From Bacteroidales bacterium (GTDB lineage: Bacteria; Bacteroidota; Bacteroidia; Bacteroidales; Lentimicrobiaceae), in NCBI GenBank assembly GCA_016705005.1, contig JADIZB010000034.1, forward strand, positions 1 through 64,000: a DNA stretch of 64,000 bases, read 5' to 3'. Positions 27,272 to 35,850 of this stretch are shown in pieces. Both the position numbers and the translations under genes were made by a program. Below the pieces are notes generated by a model, which made no database searches, was not told the DNA's origin, and saw only the letters and a list, made by a program, of their open reading frames with translations. The number at the start of each line of letters is the position of its first letter. Within the stretch, counting starts at the first letter, position 1.

Positions 27272-29383
27272 TTATCTGATCAAAATCATTTTTTTCGTTT
27301 CAGTCCATCCTTTCTGTTGCAGTTGATAAAAATAGATTCCGGAGTAAAGACCCGAAGCATCAAAGACAATCTCCTGTTTCCCTGCAGCAACCAACTGATT
27401 CACCAGGGTCATTATTCTGATTCCGGTCGAATTGAAAATGTCAAGCCTGACCGGCCCTGTCTCGCTTGTCTGAAAGCTTATGATTGTTTGTTGACTGAAA
27501 GGATCGGGGTAATTTTTATAAAGCCTGATGTTCTGAGAACCAGTTGATACCTGATTCCCTTCAACCGAAACAACCCCACCGGTATTGGTGTGAAGAATCG
27601 CACTACCATAACCGATTGCCGTGGCATTGTTTTCATCCTGCATGGAAACACCATACAGATTATCGGTAAGCCCATCGGCCTGGATTGTCCAGCTAGCCCC
27701 GCCATCGGTGGTATTGAGGATAACACAGGAAATTGCCGAACCGGTCCACCGGTCGCCGACGATCATGCCGTTGTTGATCCCCGAAAATGATACACTCCTG
27801 AGGTCGGCGGATATCCCGGCCGACTGTGCAGTCCACGTTGAACCGCCATTGATCGTTCTGAGTATGGTGCCGTTTTCACCGGTCACTGTCCCGAGATTCG
27901 GACCTGTAAATGACACTGAGAGCAATCTGAATGTTGTGCCGCTGTTTTGGGGCACCCAGGTCGTTCCACCATTCGTGGTCCGTAGAATGATTCCGTTATC
28001 GCCTACCACCGTGCCAATATTGGCATCAGAAAAAATACTCCACGCAAAGCGGCAGTTATACCACTATTTTGAGCCACCCCAGTCATTCCCTCCGTTGGTG
28101 GTCCGGAGAATGGTACCACTATAACCTACAGCCGTCCCGTTGCTGGCATCGGAAAAGGAGACACTTCTCAGGGCTGTCGTAGTGCCGCCTGACTGCAAAA
28201 CCCATGAAGTTCCGCCGTTTGTTGTTCTGATGATGGTTCCGTTAAAGCCAACTGCTGTCCCCTTGTTAATATCGGAAAAAGAAACACTGAGCAGATCATA
28301 AACGGTTCCGCTTTGCTGTTCTGTCCATGTTGTGCCACCATTGCTGGTTCTGAAAACTGCCCCGTTTCCGCCAACGGCTGTTCCGTAATTTGAATCGATA
28401 AAACATAGTCCCATCAGCGTCTTTGTAAATCCGCTGTTTTGGGCTGTCCAGTTTGCCCCGCCATCGGTAGTCCGCAGCATAGTTCCATGATCACCAACTG
28501 CAACTCCGCTGAGGGCATCGGTAAAACAAACGCCACTGAGTCCGTTGCTTGTGCCGGTTGACTGAGAGTTCCAGGTTTCGCCTCCGTCAACAGTTCTGAA
28601 TATATAGCCACCCAGGCCCACCGCGGTTCCATTCCATGCATCGGTAAAACAAACGTCTTCCAGCCTGACACCTTCTCCGTTGAACTTTGTCCAGGTGAGG
28701 CCCCCGTTTTTGGTCATCAGAATTGTAAAATCCAGGCCTACAGCAGTGCCGTTATCCTGATCGGTAAACGATACACCCAACAGGCTGTTTGTGGTACCGC
28801 TGGTTTGCATTGTCCAGGTCTGGCCTCCGTCAACCGTCCGGCGAATGGTGCCGTTGTTACCTACGATTGTTCCCGTATTATTATCTGTAAAGGAAACATC
28901 ATACAGATCGTTGGATGTACTACCTGACTGCAGAACCCAGGTTACACCACCATCGGAGGTATGAAGTATTGTGCCGGCATAACCGGCCACAGTGCCGTTG
29001 TTGGCATCGGAAAAGGAGACTCCCGAAAGATCGGCTTCGGTTCCGCTGTCCTGAACAGTCCAGGTAAGGCCTCCATCGTTGGTTCGGATAATCAATCCAC
29101 CGGTGCCGACAGCAGTTCCGTGCTGTGCATCTGTGAAGGAAACACTCCTGAGCAGAACATTCTCCCCGCTGTACTGATGTTGCCAGGTAACACCGCCATC
29201 GCTGGTTTTCAGAATGGTTCCGAGGGCACCGACTGCCCAGCCGGTTGTGGGTGAAACAAAATCAATGCTGTAGAGTGCATTGCCCTGCGGCAGCGGATTC
29301 TGCCAGAACCAACCCGATGGCTGTGCGGGAACACCATTGAGAATCCAAAGAAAGTTAAGTAAGATCAGGATAAGTTTCTTCAT
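27272..29383 (-). CDS. Secreted YCF48/BNR-repeat T9SS protein, reading frame broken by two compensating indels
   Basis: Two open frames (29383-28064 and 28009-27272) encode the two parts of one protein of about 704 aa. The signal peptide is MKKLILILLNFLWILNGVPA. About fourteen repeats follow the pattern NGTAVGxxGTILRTTNGGxTW, and a T9SS tail closes it (RLYKNYPDPFSQQTIISF ... SGIYFYQLQQKG ... KKMILIR). Removing one G from the GGGG at 28077-28080 restores DWVAQNSGITAALRG. Adding one T to the run at 28030-28035 restores FSDANIGTVVGDNG. Both changes are in homopolymers and complete a missing repeat, so this is more likely a consensus error than a true pseudogene. Confidence 0.8.
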
Positions 29384-29429
29384 ATTTTTTAGTTTTTAAC
29401 CAATCAGGCATTTGGAGTATTCCGGGTCA

Positions 29430-29614
29430 AAAGAAATATGCATTTTTTCTTAGTGTTTCTAAGTGATCTCAGTGTCTCAGTGGTTTTTCTTATCGCAGTC
29501 CGTTTTTTTACCACTCAGGCACTCAGAGCACTAGTCACTGCGTCGTTCGTGTCGTGGTTTGTTTCAGGCGGCCCGGTCTCGCTCGGTCGCTTTTTCGGCA
29601 CCAGCCCAGGATCA
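29430..29614. repeat. CACTNAG repeat, right arm and linker downstream of the GxxExxY gene
   Basis: 29443-29483 carries one arm (CTTAGTGTTTCTAAGTGATC and onward to CTCAGTGG). A linker GCAGTCCGTTTTTT and the arm CCACTCAGGCACTCAGAGCA (29510-29532) follow. After CACTAG the arm is broken by about 75 nt of GC-rich sequence (about 29533-29607, containing CGGCCCGGTCTCGCTCGGTC). It then resumes as GGATCACTAAGAT at 29609-29621, where the stop codon of the GxxExxY gene lies. Confidence 0.75.
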
Positions 29615-30025
29615 CTAAGATCTGGGTAATTTGGAGAATTCCTCTGTCACCAGTGGAACCAATTGGTCAGTAATATTTTCACAATGAAAATTTATTAACA
29701 ATCCTTTTGGTTTTCCTGCGAGCTTCAGATAAGACAACAGCTGTGCTTTGAACAATGGGATCATAAGATCAACTGCTTTTAGCTCAATAATAATCAGATC
29801 GTTCACGAGTAGATCAAGCTTGAGAATACCACCAAAATCCTTGTTTTTATATTTTACAGGAACATACAGCTGCGTTTGAACATCCAATCCTGCATCTTCC
29901 AATTCTGCAACAAGACAAGGCTGATAAACAGATTCCAACAATCCTGGACCAAGATTCTTATGAACCTCAATTGCACAGCCTACAACTCTATAAGCAATAT
30001 CATTTATATATTTTTGGGTAACCAT
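29615..30025 (-). CDS. GxxExxY-family protein (PDDEXK_3 nuclease-like) nested between repeat arms
   Basis: The protein is 136 aa from ATG 30025. A longer frame from 30130 only translates the repeat (RTTETLRSRRNTEE) and is rejected. The family signature GLLESVY sits in VHKNLGPGLLESVYQPCLVA. LKLDLLVNDLIIIELKA supplies the D...ExK core of a PD-(D/E)XK nuclease-like fold. The biochemical function of the family is unproven. The start codon directly abuts a repeat arm (30026-30063), and the TAG stop (29615-29617) lies within the facing arm, so the gene fills the loop of a palindromic repeat unit. Confidence 0.88.
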   Translation of the reverse strand: MVTQKYINDIAYRVVGCAIEVHKNLGPGLLESVYQPCLVAELEDAGLDVQTQLYVPVKYKNKDFGGILKLDLLVNDLIIIELKAVDLMIPLFKAQLLSYLKLAGKPKGLLINFHCENITDQLVPLVTEEFSKLPRS

Positions 30026-30330
30026 TTCTTCAGTGTTTCTCCTTGATCTCAGTGTCTCAGTGGTTCTTCTTATCGTAGTCCGTTTTTTACCACTCAGGCA
30101 CTCAGAGCACTCAGGAGCACTCAGGATCACTAAGGTTTTCTATTTATTCTTTTCTTAGTGTCTCTCAGTGATCTTAGTGTCTCAGTGGTTTTCCTTATCG
30201 TAGTCCGTTTTTTACCACTCAGGCACTTAAAGCACTCAGGTTCACTAAGGATTATACTAAATTTTTCTTAGTGCTTCTCAGTGATCTCAGTGTCTCAGTG
30301 GTTTTTCTTGTCACAGTCCGTTTTACACTA
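30026..30330. repeat. Repeat array E upstream of the GxxExxY gene
   Basis: Read on the minus strand from 30330 downward there are two complete palindromic units, then a single left arm that stops at the GxxExxY start. Complete units have left arm CCACTGAGACACTGAGATCA and onward, a short AT-rich loop, right arm CCTGAGTGCTCTGAGTGCCT ending GAGTGG, and a linker TAAAAAACGGACTACGATAA. This is the same family as arrays C and D, with a variant linker (TCCG in place of CCCG). Confidence 0.85.
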
Positions 30331-31383
30331 CCTGCAGATGACCAGTTTCCGGGTTTCAACCCACCCGTTTGCCTCAAGCCTGCAGAAATAAATCCCTTCA
30401 GGAATATCGGAAACATCAACCACAACTTTATGCTCTCCTGCAGACCGTATACCACTGCATATCTCAGCCACTTCTCTGCCTGAAAGGTCATTCAGCCGGA
30501 TTGATACCCGGGCACTTTGCTTCAGGGAAAACTCCACTTCAGCCGCATTTGCCGCAGGATTGGGATATATACTACTGATCAGGGACACAACCGGAGGCCT
30601 GACAGGTGGAATGCCCAATGAACCCTGCCTGCCTGATAGTTTCACCCCACTTGTCAGTATGGTTGTAAGATCAAATTGTTCCTCGTAAATGGACATTACG
30701 TTAACTTCAATCATTTCGCGGGTATAAAAATTATAACTCCGGGTTTTGAGGGTATCCACCCCAACCGGAGTATGTGAGATGGTACGCTGGTCTACCCGCA
30801 TCCTGAGACAGGCAAATTCGCCCGAACTGATTTTCAGGGTACCAAAGGCATCAATAGTGATTTCACTTTCACCAATGGTGTATAAATCAGGCATGTAGTA
30901 AGTCGAATCTTTCTGACTTATCCAGTTCGTGCCCAAAGTCATAGGCATCATAGACTGAACTACGGGTGGATCATAAGTCCAGGCAACCGATGTTTCATCC
31001 GACTCACCATGCAGCAGAATCCTGTCATTCAGCATCTCCTTATAATTCCAGGTATAAAGTGAATCACCGGGTCCAAACCAGTATTTTTCATACAATACCA
31101 GGTTTGATGTCGGAAAATCGCCGATAAACGGTGCGGTTGAAGGTTGGACAGAATAAGATACGGCTGTATACTCAACAGGTACGCCGGTCATATCCCAGAA
31201 TTGAGGACTGGCTGAGGGTTCACCAACAAAGACTTCGAAATCAGTCCGGTCCCAGGGGGTCGAATAAGACTCGTAAACCACACCGACAGCAAAGGCTGAC
31301 TGAAAGTCGGAATGCGTGATCGTAATCTGTCCTTTGGCAAAAGCTGACAAAAGCACCAGCAATAAAAGTAAATTCCTTTTCAT
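30328..31383 (-). CDS. Secreted T9SS protein of unknown function
   Basis: This 351-aa protein has a signal peptide (MKRNLLLLLVLLSAFAKGQI). A beta-rich body of about 240 residues has no family I recognise. Segments such as YDPPVVQSMMPMTLGTNWIS and SEITIDAFGTLKISSGEFAC, with RMRVDQRTISH, suggest a lipocalin-like or beta-sandwich fold. The C-terminus is a T9SS sorting domain (SSIYPNPAANAAEVEF ... EGIYFCRLEANG ... RKLVICR). The stop codon lies at the edge of repeat array E. Upstream is a 600-bp stretch without genes. Confidence 0.8.
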   Translation of the reverse strand: MKRNLLLLLVLLSAFAKGQITITHSDFQSAFAVGVVYESYSTPWDRTDFEVFVGEPSASPQFWDMTGVPVEYTAVSYSVQPSTAPFIGDFPTSNLVLYEKYWFGPGDSLYTWNYKEMLNDRILLHGESDETSVAWTYDPPVVQSMMPMTLGTNWISQKDSTYYMPDLYTIGESEITIDAFGTLKISSGEFACLRMRVDQRTISHTPVGVDTLKTRSYNFYTREMIEVNVMSIYEEQFDLTTILTSGVKLSGRQGSLGIPPVRPPVVSLISSIYPNPAANAAEVEFSLKQSARVSIRLNDLSGREVAEICSGIRSAGEHKVVVDVSDIPEGIYFCRLEANGWVETRKLVICR

Positions 31384-31992
31384 GGAAGTTCCTCCTGAAT
31401 TTAAAGTGTTGTCAATAAAAATGAATAGAGGCAGGCTTTATAAAGCAGCTTTTCAGGAAGCGGGATTTGCCCTGTAACAGCTGCTGAGGTTAAGCGTTTT
31501 CGTGTTAATGAATACCGGGAAAGGTTAACATATAGGGTTAAAAGATAACATCAATAATCCAGGTGGAAGGAATCGGAAGGTCGGCCCGTTCAGACAAAGC
31601 TCTCAGTTTAAACTCCCGGGTCAGGAGAAATCAGTCAGAATGAATAACAGTCTGCAGAAATGAGCAGCGGTAAGGTGCCGGAAAAACAATTCGTTTCATT
31701 GACCAAAAATCAACCGACACCTGAAGAGATGCTACATAACCACATCCTATCAAGTTGTAAATATAAGATATAATTGCATAAAATCAAATTATTCCTTCGA
31801 TGAATTCAACCAATATTCTGTCATACAAAAAAAACAACAAACGGCCTGCACGACCATTGGTTATCGCAGGATGACATTCAGAAAAAGTGCTATCCTTCCC
31901 TGATTTTTATTCTTCTGATCTTTTTAATGTAATCGGGTTTCAGGAAAATTTTCTTTCTTTGCCGTCGAACTCTGAACTTTAATTCATCTGAT
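31384..31992. other. Gene-free intergenic region between divergent transcription units
   Basis: About 600 nt, AT-rich in the second half, separate the divergent T9SS gene and the HsmA-like gene. I see no credible open frame, RNA gene or palindromic repeat. It presumably holds the two promoters, but no TAnnTTTG match is convincing. Confidence 0.5.
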
Positions 31993-32369
31993 ATGAGCCC
32001 GATACTTATTGCCGGTGTAATCATTGTCAACCTGGCACTTATTGCATATTCCGTTGCCATTATCACCGAACAGAGAAAAAAGTGTAAACAGGTTTATACT
32101 GACATTTCTGACAGCAGGTGTTTTTTGGATATCACAGCTACCATCTGTATGATCATCGGATCGGAGAACTCCTTCATTACTTTCCATGGCATGATCGGTT
32201 ATCTGGCCTGATTGTCATGTTTATCGACAGTATTTTTCTCTGGAAAACATGGCTGGTTGCGAAAGCACCGGCACCGGTCCCTGCAAAACTTCACCTTTAT
32301 TCACGCTATGCCTATATCTGGTGGGTGGTTGCCTATATCACCGGGGCTTTGATCGTAGCCCTGAACTGA
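31993..32369 (+). CDS. HsmA-family (TIGR03987-like) small membrane protein, broken by three homopolymer indels
   Basis: The N-terminal frame starts at 31993 (MSPILIAGVIIVNLALIAYS). The C-terminal part is in another frame ending at 32369 (LHLYSRYAYIWWVVAYITGA). Removing one A from 32076-32081, adding one T at 32121-32126 and adding one C at 32207-32208 gives a continuous ~126-aa protein with about four transmembrane helices. The restored middle reads SVNRFILTFLTAGVFLDITA, then MIIGSENSFITFHGMIGYLA and LIVMFIDSIFLWKTWL. This matches my recollection of the HsmA/TIGR03987 family, whose function is not established. All three changes are in homopolymers, so sequencing error is favoured. Confidence 0.72.
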
Positions 32370-32463
32370 GGCGATATCCCGTTTTTTGAGGGGTTCTGGT
32401 CTGAACTTTAATGCGATACGGTTGTTTTTATAGCGACCGTCTTTCATCCAACCCCGATCCTGA

Positions 32464-33213
32464 ATGGTAGCCAACCTCAGACCAAACCGGAATCAACAGC
32501 TTTACCTGATCCTGTCAGCCATCTTTCTGACCAATGCGCTGGTGGCGGAATTTGCCGGAGTCAAGATTTTTTCGCTCGAAAAACTGCTGGGCCTCATGCC
32601 GGCACAATTTCCGTTTTTCGGGGGTCAGAAACTGGATTTCAACCTCAGCGTCGGGGTAGTCATCTGGCCAATAGTCTTTATTGTATCAGACCTGATTAAT
32701 GAATATTTCGGCCGGGCAGGGGTTCGCAGAATCAGTTTCATTACTGCTGCCATGATTGCCTGGGCCTTTCTGATTGTGCTGGCCGGAACAGCAGTGCCAC
32801 CGGCAGGTTTCTGGCTCAATCTCAACAATACCGACCCTTCAGGAAACCCGTTTGACATCAACTACGCCTACACCAGTATATTCAGGGCAGGAATGGGGAT
32901 CATCGCCGGCTCCCTTACAGCCTTCCTGATCAGCCAGCTGGTCGATGCCTATGCTTTCCATTACCTTAAAAACCTGACCGGGCACAAAAAGCTCTGGCTC
33001 AGGGCTACCGGTTCTACTGTGATATCGCAACTGATCGACAGCTTCGTCATCCTTTTCATCGCCTTTTACCTGCTGGGCAACTGGAGCATGGAACAGGTGC
33101 TGCAGGTTGGCCTGGTGCAATACACCTATAAAGTCCTTTTAGCCATCCTCCTTACCCCCCTCATATACCTTGCCCATTGGCTGATTGATAAATTTCTGAT
33201 CAGAAATAAATAA
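32464..33213 (+). CDS. Queuosine precursor transporter (YhhQ/VUT family)
   Basis: This 249-aa integral membrane protein has about six hydrophobic helices. Family landmarks include TNALVAEFAGVKIF, VVIWPIVFIVSDLINEYFG, an AYTSIFRAGMGIIAGSLTAF helix and STVISQLIDSFVILFIAFYL. The YhhQ/DUF165 family imports 7-deazaguanine precursors for queuosine in tRNA. The TAA stop is followed by a weak AGCATAA/TTATGCT hairpin (33217-33240). It is not obviously linked to the neighbouring redox operon. Confidence 0.88.
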   Translation: MVANLRPNRNQQLYLILSAIFLTNALVAEFAGVKIFSLEKLLGLMPAQFPFFGGQKLDFNLSVGVVIWPIVFIVSDLINEYFGRAGVRRISFITAAMIAWAFLIVLAGTAVPPAGFWLNLNNTDPSGNPFDINYAYTSIFRAGMGIIAGSLTAFLISQLVDAYAFHYLKNLTGHKKLWLRATGSTVISQLIDSFVILFIAFYLLGNWSMEQVLQVGLVQYTYKVLLAILLTPLIYLAHWLIDKFLIRNK

Positions 33214-33478
33214 AGGAGCATAATGCCTTGGCTTTATGCTGTGAAGAGATCCGGCATGCCGCGAACATGCATCATTCTATTATACAGTAATCAAAAGAAC
33301 ACTGAATTCCGGGCACTTGCTCAGAGAATCACTGAAACTTATCCCCTGGTTTTTATAAAAGCAGATTTAGCTTTCATTATCAACTGTTTATAAAATATTT
33401 AGAATGTTTATAAATTGACCGGTGCCACCTCCTGCGTTACCTAACTTTTCTACTTTTATCGCTCAAAATGAACCAACC
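33214..33478. other. Leader of the NuoE/NuoF-like operon
   Basis: There is no gene here. A direct repeat TGTTTATAAA occurs twice near 33388 and 33408 in an AT-rich stretch, followed by TACTTTTATCGC just before the start. These might be regulator and promoter elements of the redox operon. No known operator (for example a Rex palindrome) is recognised. Confidence 0.4.
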
Positions 33479-34021
33479 ATGCGCGTTGCAAGAGTACAGA
33501 AGCAAAAAACTGCTTCATCCAACGAAGTTCCTGATCTGGAACTGCTTAATCCACTGATCACCAAATACAAGGGACGTAAGGGCAATCTTATCCCCCTGCT
33601 TCAGGGTGCCCAGCAGCTTTATGGCTTCATACCGAAAGAAGCATTCTTAAAAATTTCAGATGAAGCAGGTCTCAGGCTGAGCGACATGTATGGGGTGGCA
33701 ACCTTTTACTCTCAGTTCAGGCTGAATCCTGTTGGTAAAAACATCATCAAGGTGTGCCATGGTACTGCATGCCACGTTCAGAATGCCAATGCCATAACCG
33801 ACGCCATCCAGGATTCGCTGAACATCAAAGATACTGAAACCACTGAAGACGGATTGTTTACCCTCGAATCGGTGGCCTGTCTCGGCTGTTGTTCACTGGC
33901 CCCTGTGATGATGATCGGTGAAGACACCTATGGCAAACTCACAGGAAAGGAAGCTGTAAAGATCATCAAGGAGATCCGCATCAGGGAGAGTCAGACCGCT
34001 GAAGTTACAGCCAATAAGTAA
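33479..34021 (+). CDS. NuoE/HydC-like [2Fe-2S] subunit of an NAD(P)H-linked oxidoreductase
   Basis: The protein is 180 aa from ATG 33479. An in-frame GTG at 33422 is too far upstream for this family. The N-terminal helical domain (LITKYKGRKGNLIPLLQGAQ ... GVATFYSQF) leads to a thioredoxin-like [2Fe-2S] domain with Cys93, Cys98, Cys134 and Cys138 (CHGTAC, then CLGCC). In NuoEF/HydBC complexes this subunit passes electrons to or from the flavin subunit. The NuoF-like gene follows after 23 nt and the fused large subunit after it, so the three form one operon. Confidence 0.92.
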   Translation: MRVARVQKQKTASSNEVPDLELLNPLITKYKGRKGNLIPLLQGAQQLYGFIPKEAFLKISDEAGLRLSDMYGVATFYSQFRLNPVGKNIIKVCHGTACHVQNANAITDAIQDSLNIKDTETTEDGLFTLESVACLGCCSLAPVMMIGEDTYGKLTGKEAVKIIKEIRIRESQTAEVTANK

Positions 34022-34044
34022 GGATTAAGACATACCGGAAAACC

Positions 34045-35819
34045 ATGAGCATAACACAGGTCATCGTCGGGTTGGGCAGTTGCGGCATTGCAGCCGGTGC
34101 CGGAAAAACCTACGAAAAAATAAAAGCACTGAAAGAAGCTGAAAATCTCGGCTTTGAACTCAAAAAAACCAGCTGTGTCGGTATGTGCTACCGTGAACCG
34201 CTGGTCGAAATCATTGATGAAACCGGCACATATCTTTATGGTGAAATTGATGAAATCAGGGCAGTGGAGATCATCGATAAGCACATCGGGCAGCAGAGTC
34301 CGGTAAAAGAATATGTGGTCAGTTCCGACCTTTTCAAAACCCCTGAAAATGAATTTCTCGACGACCAGGTAAAGATTGTGCTCCGCAACTGCGGTCGCAT
34401 GGACCCTGAAAGCATCGAAGAATATGAAGCACGTGAAGGCTACGCTGCTATCCGGAAAATTACCGGTGAAAAAATCAGCAACACTGAGGTAATTCAGAAA
34501 ATCCTGGATTCCGGCATCCGTGGACGAGGTGGAGGGGGATTCCCGACAGGACTGAAGTGGAAGTTTGCCTCCAACAACGCTTCTGACGAGAAATTCATCA
34601 TCTGTAACGCCGATGAAGGAGACCCCGGCGCCTTTATGGACCGTTCGGTACTGGAAGGTGACCCTCATTCCGTGATCGAGGAATGATCATCGGGGCTTAT
34701 GCCATCGGAGCCACCGAAGGGGTGATCTATTGCCGCGCTGAATACCCGCTGGCCATCAAACGGCTGAACATCGCCCTTGATCAGGCCAGGACGAAAGGCT
34801 ACCTGGGTGAAACATCCTGGGTGTTGAGGGCTTTAATTTTGATGTGCACATCAAGGAAGGTGCCGGAGCATTCGTCTGCGGAGAGGAAACCGCCCTGATC
34901 GCCTCCATCGAAGGGGAACGAGGCATGCCACGCAAAAGGCCGCCATTTCCGGCTGCCTCCGGACTCTGGCGTAAACCCACCAACATCAACAACGTTGAAA
35001 CCTATGCCAATATCCCCTGGATCATCATCAACGGGCCGGAAGCCTATGCAAAATACGGCACCGAGAAAAGTAAGGGAACCAAGGTATTTGCCCTTGCCGG
35101 AAAAATAAAACGGTCAGGCCTGGTTGAAGTTCCGATGGGCATTACCATCCGCGATGTGATCTTCAAACTTGGAGGCGGCATACAGTACGATAAGAAATTC
35201 AAGGCAGTTCAGATGGGCGGCCCCTCGGGAGGATGTATCCTGAGTACCTCGCCGATACCATTGTGGATTACGATTCGGTGAACGCCACCGGCGCTATCAT
35301 GGGTTCGGGCGGGATGGTCATCATGGATGAGACCACCTGCATGATCGATGTGGCCAAATTCTTCCTCGATTTCACCCAGAAGGAAAGCTGCGGCAAATGT
35401 ACCTTCTGCAGGATAGGAACCAAGAGGATGCTTGAAATTCTGATACGCATCACCGAAGGCGAAGGCAGAGACGGCGACATTGAACTGCTCGAAGAACTGG
35501 CCTACCAGATCAAGGACACTTCGCTCTGCGGACTGGGACAGACAGCACCAAACCCTGTACTGACCACCATCCGCTATTTCCGCGACGAGTATGAAGCTCA
35601 CATCTATCATAAGAAATGTCCGGCCAAAGTCTGTAAAAAACTGCTCACCTACGAGGTTGATGAGAAAAATGCACCGGATGTACCGTTTGCGCCAGAAACT
35701 GTCCGACCAAAGCCATAGACGGCGACCGGAAACAATTGCATTTCATCCGTCAGGAGGATTGTATCCGCTGCGGTGAATGCTATTCAAGGTGTAAATTCGA
35801 CGCCATCAATCTTTACTGA
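34045..35819 (+). CDS. NuoF/HydB-like FMN and NAD(P)H-binding subunit with C-terminal 2x[4Fe-4S], broken by four homopolymer deletions
   Basis: The restored protein has about 592 aa. It has a thioredoxin-like N-terminal domain ([10 protein letters not shown] ... CVGMC; only three of the usual four Cys). The FMN/NAD site is [16 protein letters not shown] and [13 protein letters not shown]. The [4Fe-4S] loop is [16 protein letters not shown] with SLCGLGQ. An appended ferredoxin shows [16 protein letters not shown] and [16 protein letters not shown]. Four one-base losses break it: G at 34680-34681, A at 34810-34812, C at 35238-35239 and A at 35665-35669. Each repair restores family sequence. This layout is HydB-like rather than complex I NuoF, and implies NAD(P)H plus ferredoxin chemistry. 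Confidence 0.85.
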
Positions 35820-35850
35820 TCATTACCAAATTCTGAAACAACTGATTACA

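Noticed and set aside
27272..28009. Independent 245-aa YCF48 gene
   Set aside because: It starts inside a repeat with no signal peptide. Two homopolymer repairs join it to the upstream frame that carries the signal peptide.
30026..30130. N-terminal extension of the GxxExxY protein from ATG 30130
   Set aside because: The extra 35 codons translate the CACTGAG repeat (RTTETLRSRRNTEE). The conserved domain starts right after ATG 30025.
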